DNA from: Dyadobacter linearis
GTDB lineage: Bacteria > Bacteroidota > Bacteroidia > Cytophagales > Spirosomataceae
Assembly: GCF_907165045.1 (NCBI RefSeq)
Contig: NZ_CAJRAU010000005.1
Span: 248,001-312,000 of the forward strand
Reading direction: 5' to 3'
DNA length: 64,000 bases
This document shows positions 42,720 through 51,483 of the stretch, piece by piece. Below the pieces are notes generated by a model. The model searched no databases and was not told where the DNA came from. It saw nothing but the letters and a program-made list of their open reading frames with translations. Each line of letters opens with the position of its first letter. Position 1 is the stretch's first letter. Made by a program: the position numbers and the translations under genes.

Positions 42720-45212
42720 TCATTTTTCAATAGTAGCGGGGTCAATTTCGGGCTCCTCGTCTTTCTGCTTGTTTTTGTCACGTTTCCGACGAAAAGCCAG
42801 CTTGATATTCACTTCTCCATTTTCATCAATAGCCCTGAGGAAAATCTTGGATCCGCCTTTTTTCTCTTCATTATTAGGGTCAAGAACGTAGGTAGAATCC
42901 CGCTTTTTCAGATTACTGAGCGGGATTTGAATATTAATATCCGTTTTATTCCCGAAGCTGTAAATACCGTCGAGGTACAATGTGACCACATTGGATTCGA
43001 TCTCCATAGGGTCGATTTCTATCTCCTGACCTCGCAGCCGGATATCATTTCGAATAGGCGCAAACTTGACGCGCTCGAAATTCCGCTTTTTGAAAATCAG
43101 CTTTTTCATTTTCATGAAGGGCTCAAAATCAATGATATAACCATTTGTAAGATCAAAATGCAGATCGCCTTTCATAGACGAAGGAATCAGTCTCACATTG
43201 TTATTCAAATTGGCTTCAAATTTGAAATCAGTATTGAGGATACCTTTAAGATTGTCGCTTGTAATCGTTTTTTGACCGAAATTATCGAACGAACTAAATA
43301 CCGAATGCACATCCGCATTTGAAACCCTGCCGCTCACTGCCAGCCGAGGCTGCCCTTTTCCTGAATTGTCCATCACGCCTGAAACCCGGAAATTTCCACG
43401 TCCAAATGCCTTCATGACGAAGTATTCGATCGAAACGGCGTTTTCTTTAATAGTAAACTGACCCTTCACATCGCGCGCTGTAAAAAGCCGGTATTGCAGT
43501 TCCTTTGCATCTAATTTAGCGACTACCTCCATTTTGTCGATCGCATTGTCGAGCAAATCAGCAAGTTTGAGTTTCTGTCTTTTTTTCGTACTCACATTCG
43601 TCCTGGCGGCAAAAAGGCTTTCCAGCCAGGTCACCTTCCACTTGGGAATGTTAATATCCACATTGGCGCGCAGTGGCTTCGGAGAACCGAACAGATAAGG
43701 GATCAGATCCAGCAGCTGGCCGCGCAGATAAAGCATATTGTGCCCATCATGGAAATGCAGATCCTTAAAAACCACCGCTTTTTCATTAAATGTAAAATCT
43801 CCGTTGATCCTGGACAGCTTCACCTTTCGGGGTACATAGTCCATCGCAATATTGTTGAGAGAAGCTTTTCCAATTATCTTCCCGTCAAACCTATCCTTTG
43901 CCGAATTATAGAAATTTTTCAGGCTTCCGTTAAAATGGAAGTCGATCTTCGCTGTGCCGGATTTGAACTTATAGCGCGTCTCGTCAAGTAATGCGCCTAG
44001 GTTAGTGGAATCTGCATCGATTCTACCATCCAAAATTGCTCTCGGGTTCTCGAAATTTTTAACCGAAAATTTGAATGCGAAAGGGATTTTTTCAAAAAGC
44101 CCGGTAACCTTGGGAGCAATGAGGGTTGAGTTCCAAATTTCAGGAACGCGCGTAGTATCCGCCTGATTGGTAAACTTTCCGGAAGCTTTCAGATTTCGCA
44201 GAACACCCACCGGCAACTCGTAATTGAATGTATCTGTTTCAAATTCAACATCTACCCTTGCCTTATTCTGTGACGCCAGCTGGCCTATTACCTTCACCTT
44301 CGTGTCCACCTTCGCCTGAATTCCAAGCGAATCAATTTGGTTTCTCAATCGCTTGGTTAACAGCGGCACAGCATCTTTTACTGCAATTTTATTAGCCGTA
44401 AAATTCATACTGAAATTTCTGATCGTATCGGAAAAATCAAAATCTCCCGTGATCCCTATCTTATCGTGGGTAGCACTTTCAAGGATCGAGGGGTGGATTT
44501 TTAATTTCTTTTCATCAGAATCGTATGCGAGTGCCAACGCGATATTAGTCTCCTGATTTACCAGGAATCCACCTTTTTCGGGTTTGAATGTAAGCCCTTT
44601 AAACAAAACAGAACCCGCAAAGCTGGCATTAGTAGTAGTATCTGTCAGCGTGATGATATTGGTAGCATCATGGAAAAGCGCGCCATAGTATTTCTTTTTG
44701 ACCGAATCAGCAAAAGCGACACTGAAATTGATAAATCGCAGGTTTCCAAGTTTATCCAGAATATCCCCGTTCCCTTCCTTTTTATCCTTCTTCTTATTAT
44801 TTCCGGATTGAAAAATAGTGAGGTTGGAATAACCGTCGCGCATCGTGAACATATTCAGCGAACCATCCTGCAACACGAGATTTTTTACCCGGATATTTCC
44901 TTTATAAAATCCTTTCAGATCAAGGGCAACATGCAGCAGCTCGGCTTCCAGAAAGGGTTTATTATGCTTTTGATAGAGACTATCGGTCAGCCGTACTTTC
45001 GACAATGTAAAGTTCAGCCCCAGTCCGCCGTAAAAAGGCCGGAATTTGAAATCTCCTATTTCGAGATTTCCATTCAGGTTTTCATTCACTATTTCCTGTA
45101 CACTCCGGAATATTTTTTCTCGGTTACGATACACCCAGATTTCGACAGCAGCGAAAATAAAAATAGCGCAAAGGGCAACGATCCCGAAGATTTTTAGAAC
45201 TCTTGCAAACAT
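42720..45212 (-). CDS. AsmA-family envelope protein
   Basis: The 830-aa protein has one N-terminal membrane helix (FGIVALCAIFIFAAVEIWVY) and then a long beta-rich periplasmic part typical of AsmA/TamB-like proteins, with the N-terminal motif IVNENLNGNLEIGDFKFRPF and the C-terminal FDLTNGYIIDFEPFMKMKKL. Such proteins bridge the periplasm and are linked to lipid transport and outer-membrane assembly. The C terminus is highly charged (RRKRDKNKQKDEEPE). It is transcribed alone. Confidence 0.87.
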   Translation of the reverse strand: MFARVLKIFGIVALCAIFIFAAVEIWVYRNREKIFRSVQEIVNENLNGNLEIGDFKFRPFYGGLGLNFTLSKVRLTDSLYQKHNKPFLEAELLHVALDLKGFYKGNIRVKNLVLQDGSLNMFTMRDGYSNLTIFQSGNNKKKDKKEGNGDILDKLGNLRFINFSVAFADSVKKKYYGALFHDATNIITLTDTTTNASFAGSVLFKGLTFKPEKGGFLVNQETNIALALAYDSDEKKLKIHPSILESATHDKIGITGDFDFSDTIRNFSMNFTANKIAVKDAVPLLTKRLRNQIDSLGIQAKVDTKVKVIGQLASQNKARVDVEFETDTFNYELPVGVLRNLKASGKFTNQADTTRVPEIWNSTLIAPKVTGLFEKIPFAFKFSVKNFENPRAILDGRIDADSTNLGALLDETRYKFKSGTAKIDFHFNGSLKNFYNSAKDRFDGKIIGKASLNNIAMDYVPRKVKLSRINGDFTFNEKAVVFKDLHFHDGHNMLYLRGQLLDLIPYLFGSPKPLRANVDINIPKWKVTWLESLFAARTNVSTKKRQKLKLADLLDNAIDKMEVVAKLDAKELQYRLFTARDVKGQFTIKENAVSIEYFVMKAFGRGNFRVSGVMDNSGKGQPRLAVSGRVSNADVHSVFSSFDNFGQKTITSDNLKGILNTDFKFEANLNNNVRLIPSSMKGDLHFDLTNGYIIDFEPFMKMKKLIFKKRNFERVKFAPIRNDIRLRGQEIEIDPMEIESNVVTLYLDGIYSFGNKTDINIQIPLSNLKKRDSTYVLDPNNEEKKGGSKIFLRAIDENGEVNIKLAFRRKRDKNKQKDEEPEIDPATIEK

Positions 45213-45339
45213 GAACCGAGGGGTTTAACGCAATACTTGACAGCAGGCATGGATTGAGCCGACCCTGCTACCATATACGTTTATTAATAGTGTGCCAGCT
45301 TCTATGCATCAACCAAGTCTGGTTACTTAAAGGTTCATC

Positions 45340-45371
45340 TTCGCTATTCAAGGCAAAAAATCGTAGTTTTG
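45340..45371 (+). promoter_or_regulatory. Promoter of lysS
   Basis: TTCG (45340-45343, one base off TTTG), 20 bp, then TAGTTTTG (45364-45371), a full match to TAnnTTTG. It lies 46 bp before the start codon. Confidence 0.55.
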
Positions 45372-45417
45372 CGGACTCTTAGGAGATCAGAATACACATA
45401 AATCATATTGCTGCAAA

Positions 45418-47133
45418 ATGCTACTGAGCGAACAGGAAATATTGCGCCGCCAAAAGCGGGAGGATTTAATTAAGATGGGCATTGAGCCCTACCCGGTTGA
45501 GGAATTCGTGGTTGATACTTATGTATCGGACATTCTCAAAAATTACGAGAACAACAAGATAGACTATAAACGCGTGTCAATGGCAGGCAGGCTGATGGGC
45601 TTCCGGATTATGGGAAGTGCCGCATTTGCTGAATTCCAGGATAGCTCAGGGCGCATTCAATTGTATTTTCGCAGAGATGATCTTTGCCCGGGAGAGGACA
45701 AAACGCTTTATAATACTGTATTTAAAAAGTTGCTGGATATCGGCGACATTATCGGTATTGTCGGCTTTGTTTTCACGACTCAAACCGGTGAAATATCCAT
45801 TCATGTTCAGGAATTCAAGATTTTGAACAAATCGCTGCGCCCGTTGCCTGTGGTAAAGCGCGACGAAGATGGAAATGTATATGATGGATTTACAGATCCC
45901 GAGCTGAGGTACCGCCAACGCTATGTGGACCTGATCGTAAATCCGGACATCCGCGATATTTTTATCAAACGCGCCAGGATTATTACGACCATGCGCGCTC
46001 ATTTTGATTCCAATAACTGGCTCGAAGTGGAAACGCCCGTGTTGCAGTCGATCCACGGCGGTGCAGCAGCGCGCCCTTTTACAACGCACCACAATGCATT
46101 GGATCTGGGCCTGTACCTGCGCATTGCGACTGAACTGCATTTAAAAAGACTGATAGTAGGCGGTTTCGAAGGTGTTTATGAGTTTGGAAAGCTATTCAGA
46201 AACGAAGGTATGGACCGGACGCACAATCCGGAATTCACGACGGTTGAGCTTTACGTTGCCTACAAGGATTATATCTGGATGATGAAAATGACCGAGGAGC
46301 TGCTGGAAAAAGTAGCGCTCGCTGTCAATGGAACTACCAAAGCTACATTCGGAGACGTGGAACTTGATTTTGCCGGACCTTACCCAAGATTGAGCATTAC
46401 CGATGCGATCCTGCAATATACAGGACTGAATGTGGACGAACTTGACGAAAATGCGATCCGCGAACAATGCCGGCAGTGGGGAATGGAAGTGAGCGAGAGT
46501 ATGGGCAAAGGCAAACTGATCGATGAGATTTTTGGTGAAAAGGTGGAGGAGCATATTATCCAGCCTACTTTCATTACAGATCACCCCGTCGAAATGTCGC
46601 CGCTTACCAAAAAACACCGCACCAAGTCGGGAATGGTTGAGCGTTTCGAACTTTTTATCAATGGAAGAGAAATCGCAAACGCATACTCGGAGCTAAATGA
46701 TCCGCTGGAACAGCGCGAAAGGTTTGAAGATCAGCTTAAACTGAAAGAACGCGGCGATGACGAGGCGATGGAAATGGATGAAGATTTCCTGCGCTCGCTG
46801 GAATATGGAATGCCGCCAAGTTCGGGTATCGGTATTGGAATTGACCGGCTCACAATGCTGCTCACTAACAATTCGAGCATTCAGGAAGTGATATTCTTCC
46901 CCCAAATGCGCCCGGAGAAGAAAGCTGAGGTTGCGAAAGAGTCAGACTATGTCGATGCTGGCGTGCCCGCTGTGTGGATTCCTGCTTTGCAGAAAATGAA
47001 TATCCTGACGATCGAGCAATTGAAAGGCGCCAATGCAAACAAGATCTTCAATGATCTGGGCGGAATGCGGAAGAAGCTGAAAATAGACGAAAAAATGCCG
47101 CAGCTCGACGACGTAAAGTCCTGGGTTGAATAA
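45418..47133 (+). CDS. lysS: Lysyl-tRNA synthetase (class II) with C-terminal extension
   Basis: The 571-aa enzyme charges tRNA-Lys. It has the OB-fold anticodon domain ([20 protein letters not shown]), class II motif 2 ([20 protein letters not shown]) and motif 3 ([15 protein letters not shown]). Most LysS are about 500 aa; here the last ~70 residues (from about [20 protein letters not shown]) form an extra helical domain, which I believe is a Bacteroidota feature. A terminator follows. Confidence 0.97.
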   Translation: MLLSEQEILRRQKREDLIKMGIEPYPVEEFVVDTYVSDILKNYENNKIDYKRVSMAGRLMGFRIMGSAAFAEFQDSSGRIQLYFRRDDLCPGEDKTLYNTVFKKLLDIGDIIGIVGFVFTTQTGEISIHVQEFKILNKSLRPLPVVKRDEDGNVYDGFTDPELRYRQRYVDLIVNPDIRDIFIKRARIITTMRAHFDSNNWLEVETPVLQSIHGGAAARPFTTHHNALDLGLYLRIATELHLKRLIVGGFEGVYEFGKLFRNEGMDRTHNPEFTTVELYVAYKDYIWMMKMTEELLEKVALAVNGTTKATFGDVELDFAGPYPRLSITDAILQYTGLNVDELDENAIREQCRQWGMEVSESMGKGKLIDEIFGEKVEEHIIQPTFITDHPVEMSPLTKKHRTKSGMVERFELFINGREIANAYSELNDPLEQRERFEDQLKLKERGDDEAMEMDEDFLRSLEYGMPPSSGIGIGIDRLTMLLTNNSSIQEVIFFPQMRPEKKAEVAKESDYVDAGVPAVWIPALQKMNILTIEQLKGANANKIFNDLGGMRKKLKIDEKMPQLDDVKSWVE

Positions 47134-47154
47134 AGTGAACAGGTTAGAAACTAG

Positions 47155-47184
47155 AAATGCCGCTCTCTCGAACGGCATTTTTGG
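47155..47184 (+). terminator. Terminator of lysS
   Basis: AAATGCCG (47155-47162) pairs with CGGCATTT (47173-47180), then TTGGTTT. It lies 21 bp after the stop codon. Confidence 0.75.
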
Positions 47185-47205
47185 TTTCATGCAAAAAAAA
47201 TACAG

Positions 47206-47400
47206 TTATATCTTTTTTACCTGTACAGCGTTTAGTCCTTTTTTTCCTTCAACGACTTCGTATTCTACTTGGTCATTTTCACGGATTGTAAGTCCTCCTA
47301 ATCCTGTCACATGGACAAAAATGTCTCTGTTTGTGTCGTCTTCAACGATGAAGCCGTATCCCTTAGCTTCATTGAAAAATTTTACAGTACCTGTTGGCAT
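47206..47400 (-). CDS. Cold-shock domain protein
   Basis: From ATG 47400 the protein has 64 aa: MPTGTVKFFNEAKGYGFI with the RNP1 motif KGYGFI, and RNP2 DIFVHVTGL. It is the size of CspA-type RNA chaperones that melt RNA structure. The frame is open 20 codons upstream but that part is probably the mRNA leader; a long leader is common for csp genes. Confidence 0.94.
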   Translation of the reverse strand: MPTGTVKFFNEAKGYGFIVEDDTNRDIFVHVTGLGGLTIRENDQVEYEVVEGKKGLNAVQVKKI

Positions 47401-47747
47401 AATGTTGAAATAAAAAAATTGAAATAAGGTGAAAACACAAGAGAATTGTAAGCGTTTCAATAGAAACTAGAAGTGGCTTTACCAAATAATTGAGGGAGGC
47501 TCAACCCATTAGCAAAAGAAATTTTGGCAATTCTTGTTAAGACATCTTGATTATAATGAACAACTTACAAAATCTTTAATCACAAAGAAACAAAAATTGT
47601 TTGTAAAACAATTTATTTGCTTAAAGAATTTGCAAATTTAAGAGTTAGCGGTATTTTGCTTCACCGGCTCATTCGATAAAAAACAATCTGTTTGGTTGTT
47701 AATGCCCTTCAAAATTGTTAACTATGATCTAATAATCTAAAAAAGGC
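47401..47747. other. Intergenic region between the cold-shock gene and the PspC gene
   Basis: This 347-bp AT-rich stretch likely holds a long csp leader. A TAnnTTTG match on the minus strand (TAAATTTG, 47640-47633) could be its promoter, but no TTTG sits at the right spacing. I see no small gene here. Confidence 0.5.
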
Positions 47748-47969
47748 ATGAACAAGCTTCGCTACTACGTTGAAGATCAGATATTTGGGGTTTGTGCGAA
47801 ACTCGGGGAACGGCTCAACTTTCCTGCCAGCAGTATCAGGAAGTATTTTATTTACGCCACATTCATGACCTTCGGCTCGCCGATTATTCTATATCTGGTG
47901 CTTGCATTCTGGATGGAGATCCGCCAGCATTGGAGAAAGCACAATAGCCCTACGATCTGGGAGTTTTAA
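47748..47969 (+). CDS. PspC-domain small membrane protein
   Basis: The 73-aa protein has the PspC pattern VEDQIFGVCAKLGERLNFPA, then a membrane helix (YFIYATFMTFGSPIILYLVLAF) and a basic tail. PspC proteins are envelope-stress components. The gene overlaps the convergent glycosyltransferase gene by 20 bp at the 3' ends. No other psp genes are near. Confidence 0.85.
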   Translation: MNKLRYYVEDQIFGVCAKLGERLNFPASSIRKYFIYATFMTFGSPIILYLVLAFWMEIRQHWRKHNSPTIWEF

Positions 47970-48990
47970 CCGTTTCTTCTTTGGGATTCACGCCCGAAAG
48001 CTGGTCAAACCGGTGCTTGCCACGGACGAAATATTCCCACACAATACTCTTATAGTACAAAGGCGCCCGGTAATTATTCCGGGGAGTACGCTTCATGAGC
48101 GACGGTATCATTCTGTAAAACGCTAGATGCGCGCGCAGAATCGCGAATACGTCGGGCCACGCGCCAGTTGCCATAAACCGAACACTCGACAGGCCGTCGA
48201 GTACCAGGCGGATCAATACCGTTTTCCAGCGCCTTCCCTTTGGAAGGTTTTTGAAAAGCATGATCAGATTATTACGGTAATTCAGGAAAGTTTTACGGGG
48301 GTTTGACTTGTGCAATGTGCCGCCACCGACGTGATAAACCGTTGATTTCCCACAATATGTGATTCGATATTGCATATTCAGCAGCCGCCAGCACAAATCG
48401 ATTTCTTCCATATGCGCGAAAAAAGTCTCGTCAAATCCGCCGGCTTTGTGAAACGCGGAAGCGCGCACGAACATACAAGCTCCTGTTGCCCAGAATACGT
48501 CGCCTTCATCGTCGAACTGGCCCAGATCTTCGTCACGGGTATCAAAAATCCTTCCTCTGCAAAACGGATAACCGAGATAATCCATAAAGCCGCCTGCCGC
48601 ACCGGCGTATTCGAAGTGGGTAGGGAGATCGTAAGCGCGGATTTTGGGCTGACACGCTGCTATGCTTTCATCGGAATCCATAAAAGCGATTACGGGGTCG
48701 ATCCAATTAGGAGTGACCTCGATATCCGAGTTTAGTAAAATATAATAATCTGCTTGAATGTGCCTCAGCGCTTCGTTGTAACCACCGGCATAACCCCTAT
48801 TCTCATTGATTGACAATGTTTTAATGGTCGGAAAATGCATTTCTACCCAATCAAGCGAATGATCGGTTGAAGCATTGTCCGCTATCCAGATATCATAGCC
48901 TCCGGAATACTGTTGAATATTGGGAAGAAATTTTTCGAGATAGTGTTTTCCGTTGTAATTCAGGATTACGATCGCAACCGAAGAGGCCAT
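47950..48990 (-). CDS. Family 2 glycosyltransferase
   Basis: From ATG 48990 (the frame begins at a TTG at 48999) the protein has 346 aa with a GT-A fold: VAIVILNYNGKHYLEKFLP, IADNASTDHSLDWV, the DxD-like LLNSDIEVTPNWID, and FFAHMEEIDLCWRLLNMQY with the catalytic ED-x-D-W-like segment. It resembles rhamnosyltransferase-type enzymes. It follows ybaB by 9 bp. Confidence 0.92.
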   Translation of the reverse strand: MASSVAIVILNYNGKHYLEKFLPNIQQYSGGYDIWIADNASTDHSLDWVEMHFPTIKTLSINENRGYAGGYNEALRHIQADYYILLNSDIEVTPNWIDPVIAFMDSDESIAACQPKIRAYDLPTHFEYAGAAGGFMDYLGYPFCRGRIFDTRDEDLGQFDDEGDVFWATGACMFVRASAFHKAGGFDETFFAHMEEIDLCWRLLNMQYRITYCGKSTVYHVGGGTLHKSNPRKTFLNYRNNLIMLFKNLPKGRRWKTVLIRLVLDGLSSVRFMATGAWPDVFAILRAHLAFYRMIPSLMKRTPRNNYRAPLYYKSIVWEYFVRGKHRFDQLSGVNPKEETVKTPRS

Positions 48991-48999
48991 TGAGAGCAA

Positions 49000-49347
49000 T
49001 TATTTCATAAATCCGCTCAAATCCAGCCCTGGGATATTGGGTAATACACCCTCTGTCGCTTTTTGTAAATGCGCTTTGATTTTAGGTTCAATATTATCAA
49101 ATGCCCTGTTCACAGCGGCTACAATCAGATCTTGCAGCATTTCCTTATCGTCCGGCTTAATAAGATCCTGATCGATATCCAGACTGATAAGTGCCTTTTG
49201 ACCATTAACTGTCGCTTTTACCAGGCCACCGCCCGATTCCGCAGTTTCTGTGATAGTACTCAGCTGATCCTGCGCTTCTTTCATGCGGGCTTGGAGATCT
49301 TTCATTTTCCCCATCATACCCATCATGTCTGCCATATTTCCAAACAT
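49000..49347 (-). CDS. ybaB: YbaB/EbfC nucleoid-associated protein
   Basis: The 115-aa protein begins with a Met/Gly-rich helix (MFGNMADMMGMMGKMKDLQ), then the central EbfC sheet (GGGLVKATVNGQKALISLDI) and AVNRAFDNIEPKIKAHLQKA. It is a dimeric DNA-binding protein. In many bacteria it sits near dnaX and recR; here it is next to a glycosyltransferase. Confidence 0.93.
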   Translation of the reverse strand: MFGNMADMMGMMGKMKDLQARMKEAQDQLSTITETAESGGGLVKATVNGQKALISLDIDQDLIKPDDKEMLQDLIVAAVNRAFDNIEPKIKAHLQKATEGVLPNIPGLDLSGFMK

Positions 49348-49393
49348 ATCTAAACTGTTAAGTGCCAGCGTCTAAAAATTTCTTAAAAGACTT

Positions 49394-51316
49394 CTACCTT
49401 AAAAGCATAAAAGTACCACTTTTTTCAACTGTTTGGTTGATGTCATCTACGAAAGTCATTTTGTAAACATAAGATCCGACTGGGGCATTTTCACCTTTAA
49501 TGGTACCATCCCAACCAGTATTAATATCCTCCGAATGAAAAACAACCTGGCCCCACCTGTTCATTACTGAAAACGTAAAAGCTTGAAGTTGTGTGGATTT
49601 TGCCTCCAAAACATCGTTATAACCGTCCCCGTTCGGGCTGAAAGCATCAGGAACAAATACTCCCGCACTTCTGCGGTAGTTGATAATATTGGAAAGGCTC
49701 TCAAAATCTCCGTCCGGGGAAGTAGCGCGGATCTGAAAGTTGTATTCAAGATCGCTTTGGGCATTCAGCTTGATCGTATAATTGGTATTCAGTTGGTTCG
49801 GAATAATTGTAGAACCGCTGGATGCAATCTGATTTACTTCATAACTACTCACTCCCTCAAGAAGTGGTGATTCAGGCGACCAGACTAATGTAGTTAGATT
49901 TTTCTTCAATAACATGGTGCAGAAAGGCTGCGTTACAGGAAGTTTTTGTCCACAGGAATTCTGATAATTGAGGCGGTAGCAATACGAAGTTTCACTGGTT
50001 TTTACATCAGGATCTGAATATTCATTCTGATTGTATAAAGTGATGATCTTTCGAAATGTGGGAGTCCCGGATTCCGCTTTTTCAATAGAAAGGTCATAAG
50101 TGCTGTTTGGTCCGGCGCCGGGTACATTTGCTTTAATCACAACAAGATTATCTCCGGAAACCGACACAGATGCCTGCAAAATTGGTCTTGCCGTAGAAAC
50201 CTCGGTTTTCACACCCACGGGAGCCGAAGTTGATGTTACATCTTTTATCTTGGCAATTACCTGGTATTCCGAGTAGCTACCGCACGCAACATCTTCATCT
50301 GTGTAAGTTATTTCATCAATGGAATTAAAGGTCTTTATCAATGTGCCGTCCCTAAGCAGTTCATAACTTACAAAATCTCCATCGGCAGGATATTTGTTCC
50401 AGGTCAGTATGTTTTTTCCATCCTCAGACTTGCCGGCTAATGTCATGCTATTAATAGGTTTACTATCAGTCAGTCCCTGGCAGAGATCCTGAGAAGCTAG
50501 TTTCACCTGATAACTTTGACCAACATTTACATTATTAATATCGAACGGCTGCAAACCACCTGAGGATCTTTTTCCTGCGGTTGCAAAAGTGTTCCCGTCA
50601 GTACTGTACTTGATCTCGGTAGGAATTGCAGTAACTCCCAGATAGTTCACCCTGAGAATACCTCCGCCAAGCATTTCAAGTGATTTTACGGAAATATCGT
50701 TTAGCTGAGCTTGCTGGAAAGATATGGGAATAGAAGTAACTGCCCCCTGTGCACAGGATTTGCCTACATGCAACCCAGTAATGCTGACTGTCGGACTTGT
50801 ACTCGTATTCGTATAATTATGTTCTAGAATGTAACTGTCACCTTTCGCCCAAAGAGCACTTGTGCCATCGCCCCAATCAATTCTCGCCTGGTCATAACCG
50901 GTAATAACGAGGTCTTCTGCTAGGATAAGTGTTATTTTTCCACCTCCACAGGAAGAATAGGCAGCAGTGAGCGGACGGCTTTCATAAACGGTAATTGTTT
51001 TACACGCATATACTTTTCCTTCTGCGACAACTGCTTGCTGCAGTAAAGTATATACCCCACGATTCCTATAAGTGACGGAAGAAACTTCTTGAATAGGCGG
51101 AGTATTTGACCGTCCATCGTAAGCAGCAGCATAGGTGAGGGATAACGGATTTGGAAGTGTATTCGTAATACGCACTGTGAGTGGTGCACACCCCTCAGAA
51201 TTATCTACTTCAAACCCGCCCCCGCCGCGGTCACAAAGACCTTGCGCATCGGCGTTGGTTATCAGTAAGTTGAAGAGCAAAAATACAAATGAAGAAAGAG
51301 GTAACAGTAATCTCAT
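49394..51316 (-). CDS. Large secreted protein with T9SS type B C-terminal domain (copy 1)
   Basis: From ATG 51316 the protein has 640 aa: signal peptide (MRLLLPLSSFVFLLFNLL, cleaved near NADAQ), a Cys-containing Ig/PKD-like start (EGCAPLTVRITN), fibronectin-like regions, and the C-terminal gliding-motility/T9SS type B domain VPDAFSPNGDGYNDVLEA, VMNRWGQVVFHSEDIN, ending SGTFMLLR. The signal domain directs export across the outer membrane. It is a tandem paralogue of the upstream gene at 51.5-53.4 kb. Confidence 0.9.
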   Translation of the reverse strand: MRLLLPLSSFVFLLFNLLITNADAQGLCDRGGGGFEVDNSEGCAPLTVRITNTLPNPLSLTYAAAYDGRSNTPPIQEVSSVTYRNRGVYTLLQQAVVAEGKVYACKTITVYESRPLTAAYSSCGGGKITLILAEDLVITGYDQARIDWGDGTSALWAKGDSYILEHNYTNTSTSPTVSITGLHVGKSCAQGAVTSIPISFQQAQLNDISVKSLEMLGGGILRVNYLGVTAIPTEIKYSTDGNTFATAGKRSSGGLQPFDINNVNVGQSYQVKLASQDLCQGLTDSKPINSMTLAGKSEDGKNILTWNKYPADGDFVSYELLRDGTLIKTFNSIDEITYTDEDVACGSYSEYQVIAKIKDVTSTSAPVGVKTEVSTARPILQASVSVSGDNLVVIKANVPGAGPNSTYDLSIEKAESGTPTFRKIITLYNQNEYSDPDVKTSETSYCYRLNYQNSCGQKLPVTQPFCTMLLKKNLTTLVWSPESPLLEGVSSYEVNQIASSGSTIIPNQLNTNYTIKLNAQSDLEYNFQIRATSPDGDFESLSNIINYRRSAGVFVPDAFSPNGDGYNDVLEAKSTQLQAFTFSVMNRWGQVVFHSEDINTGWDGTIKGENAPVGSYVYKMTFVDDINQTVEKSGTFMLLR

Positions 51317-51483
51317 AAGTGTGCAATATTTAGCTTCGGCTATTAAAGACAATCAATTAACACTGAGTGGTATGGAATGAAATCGTGTCGGGGAGATTCT
51401 AATGTAAGCGTCACAATTTACGCAAATAATTAACGGAAGAGTCTGGAAACTATTATCCGTACAATAAATGGATTAGAAAAATC

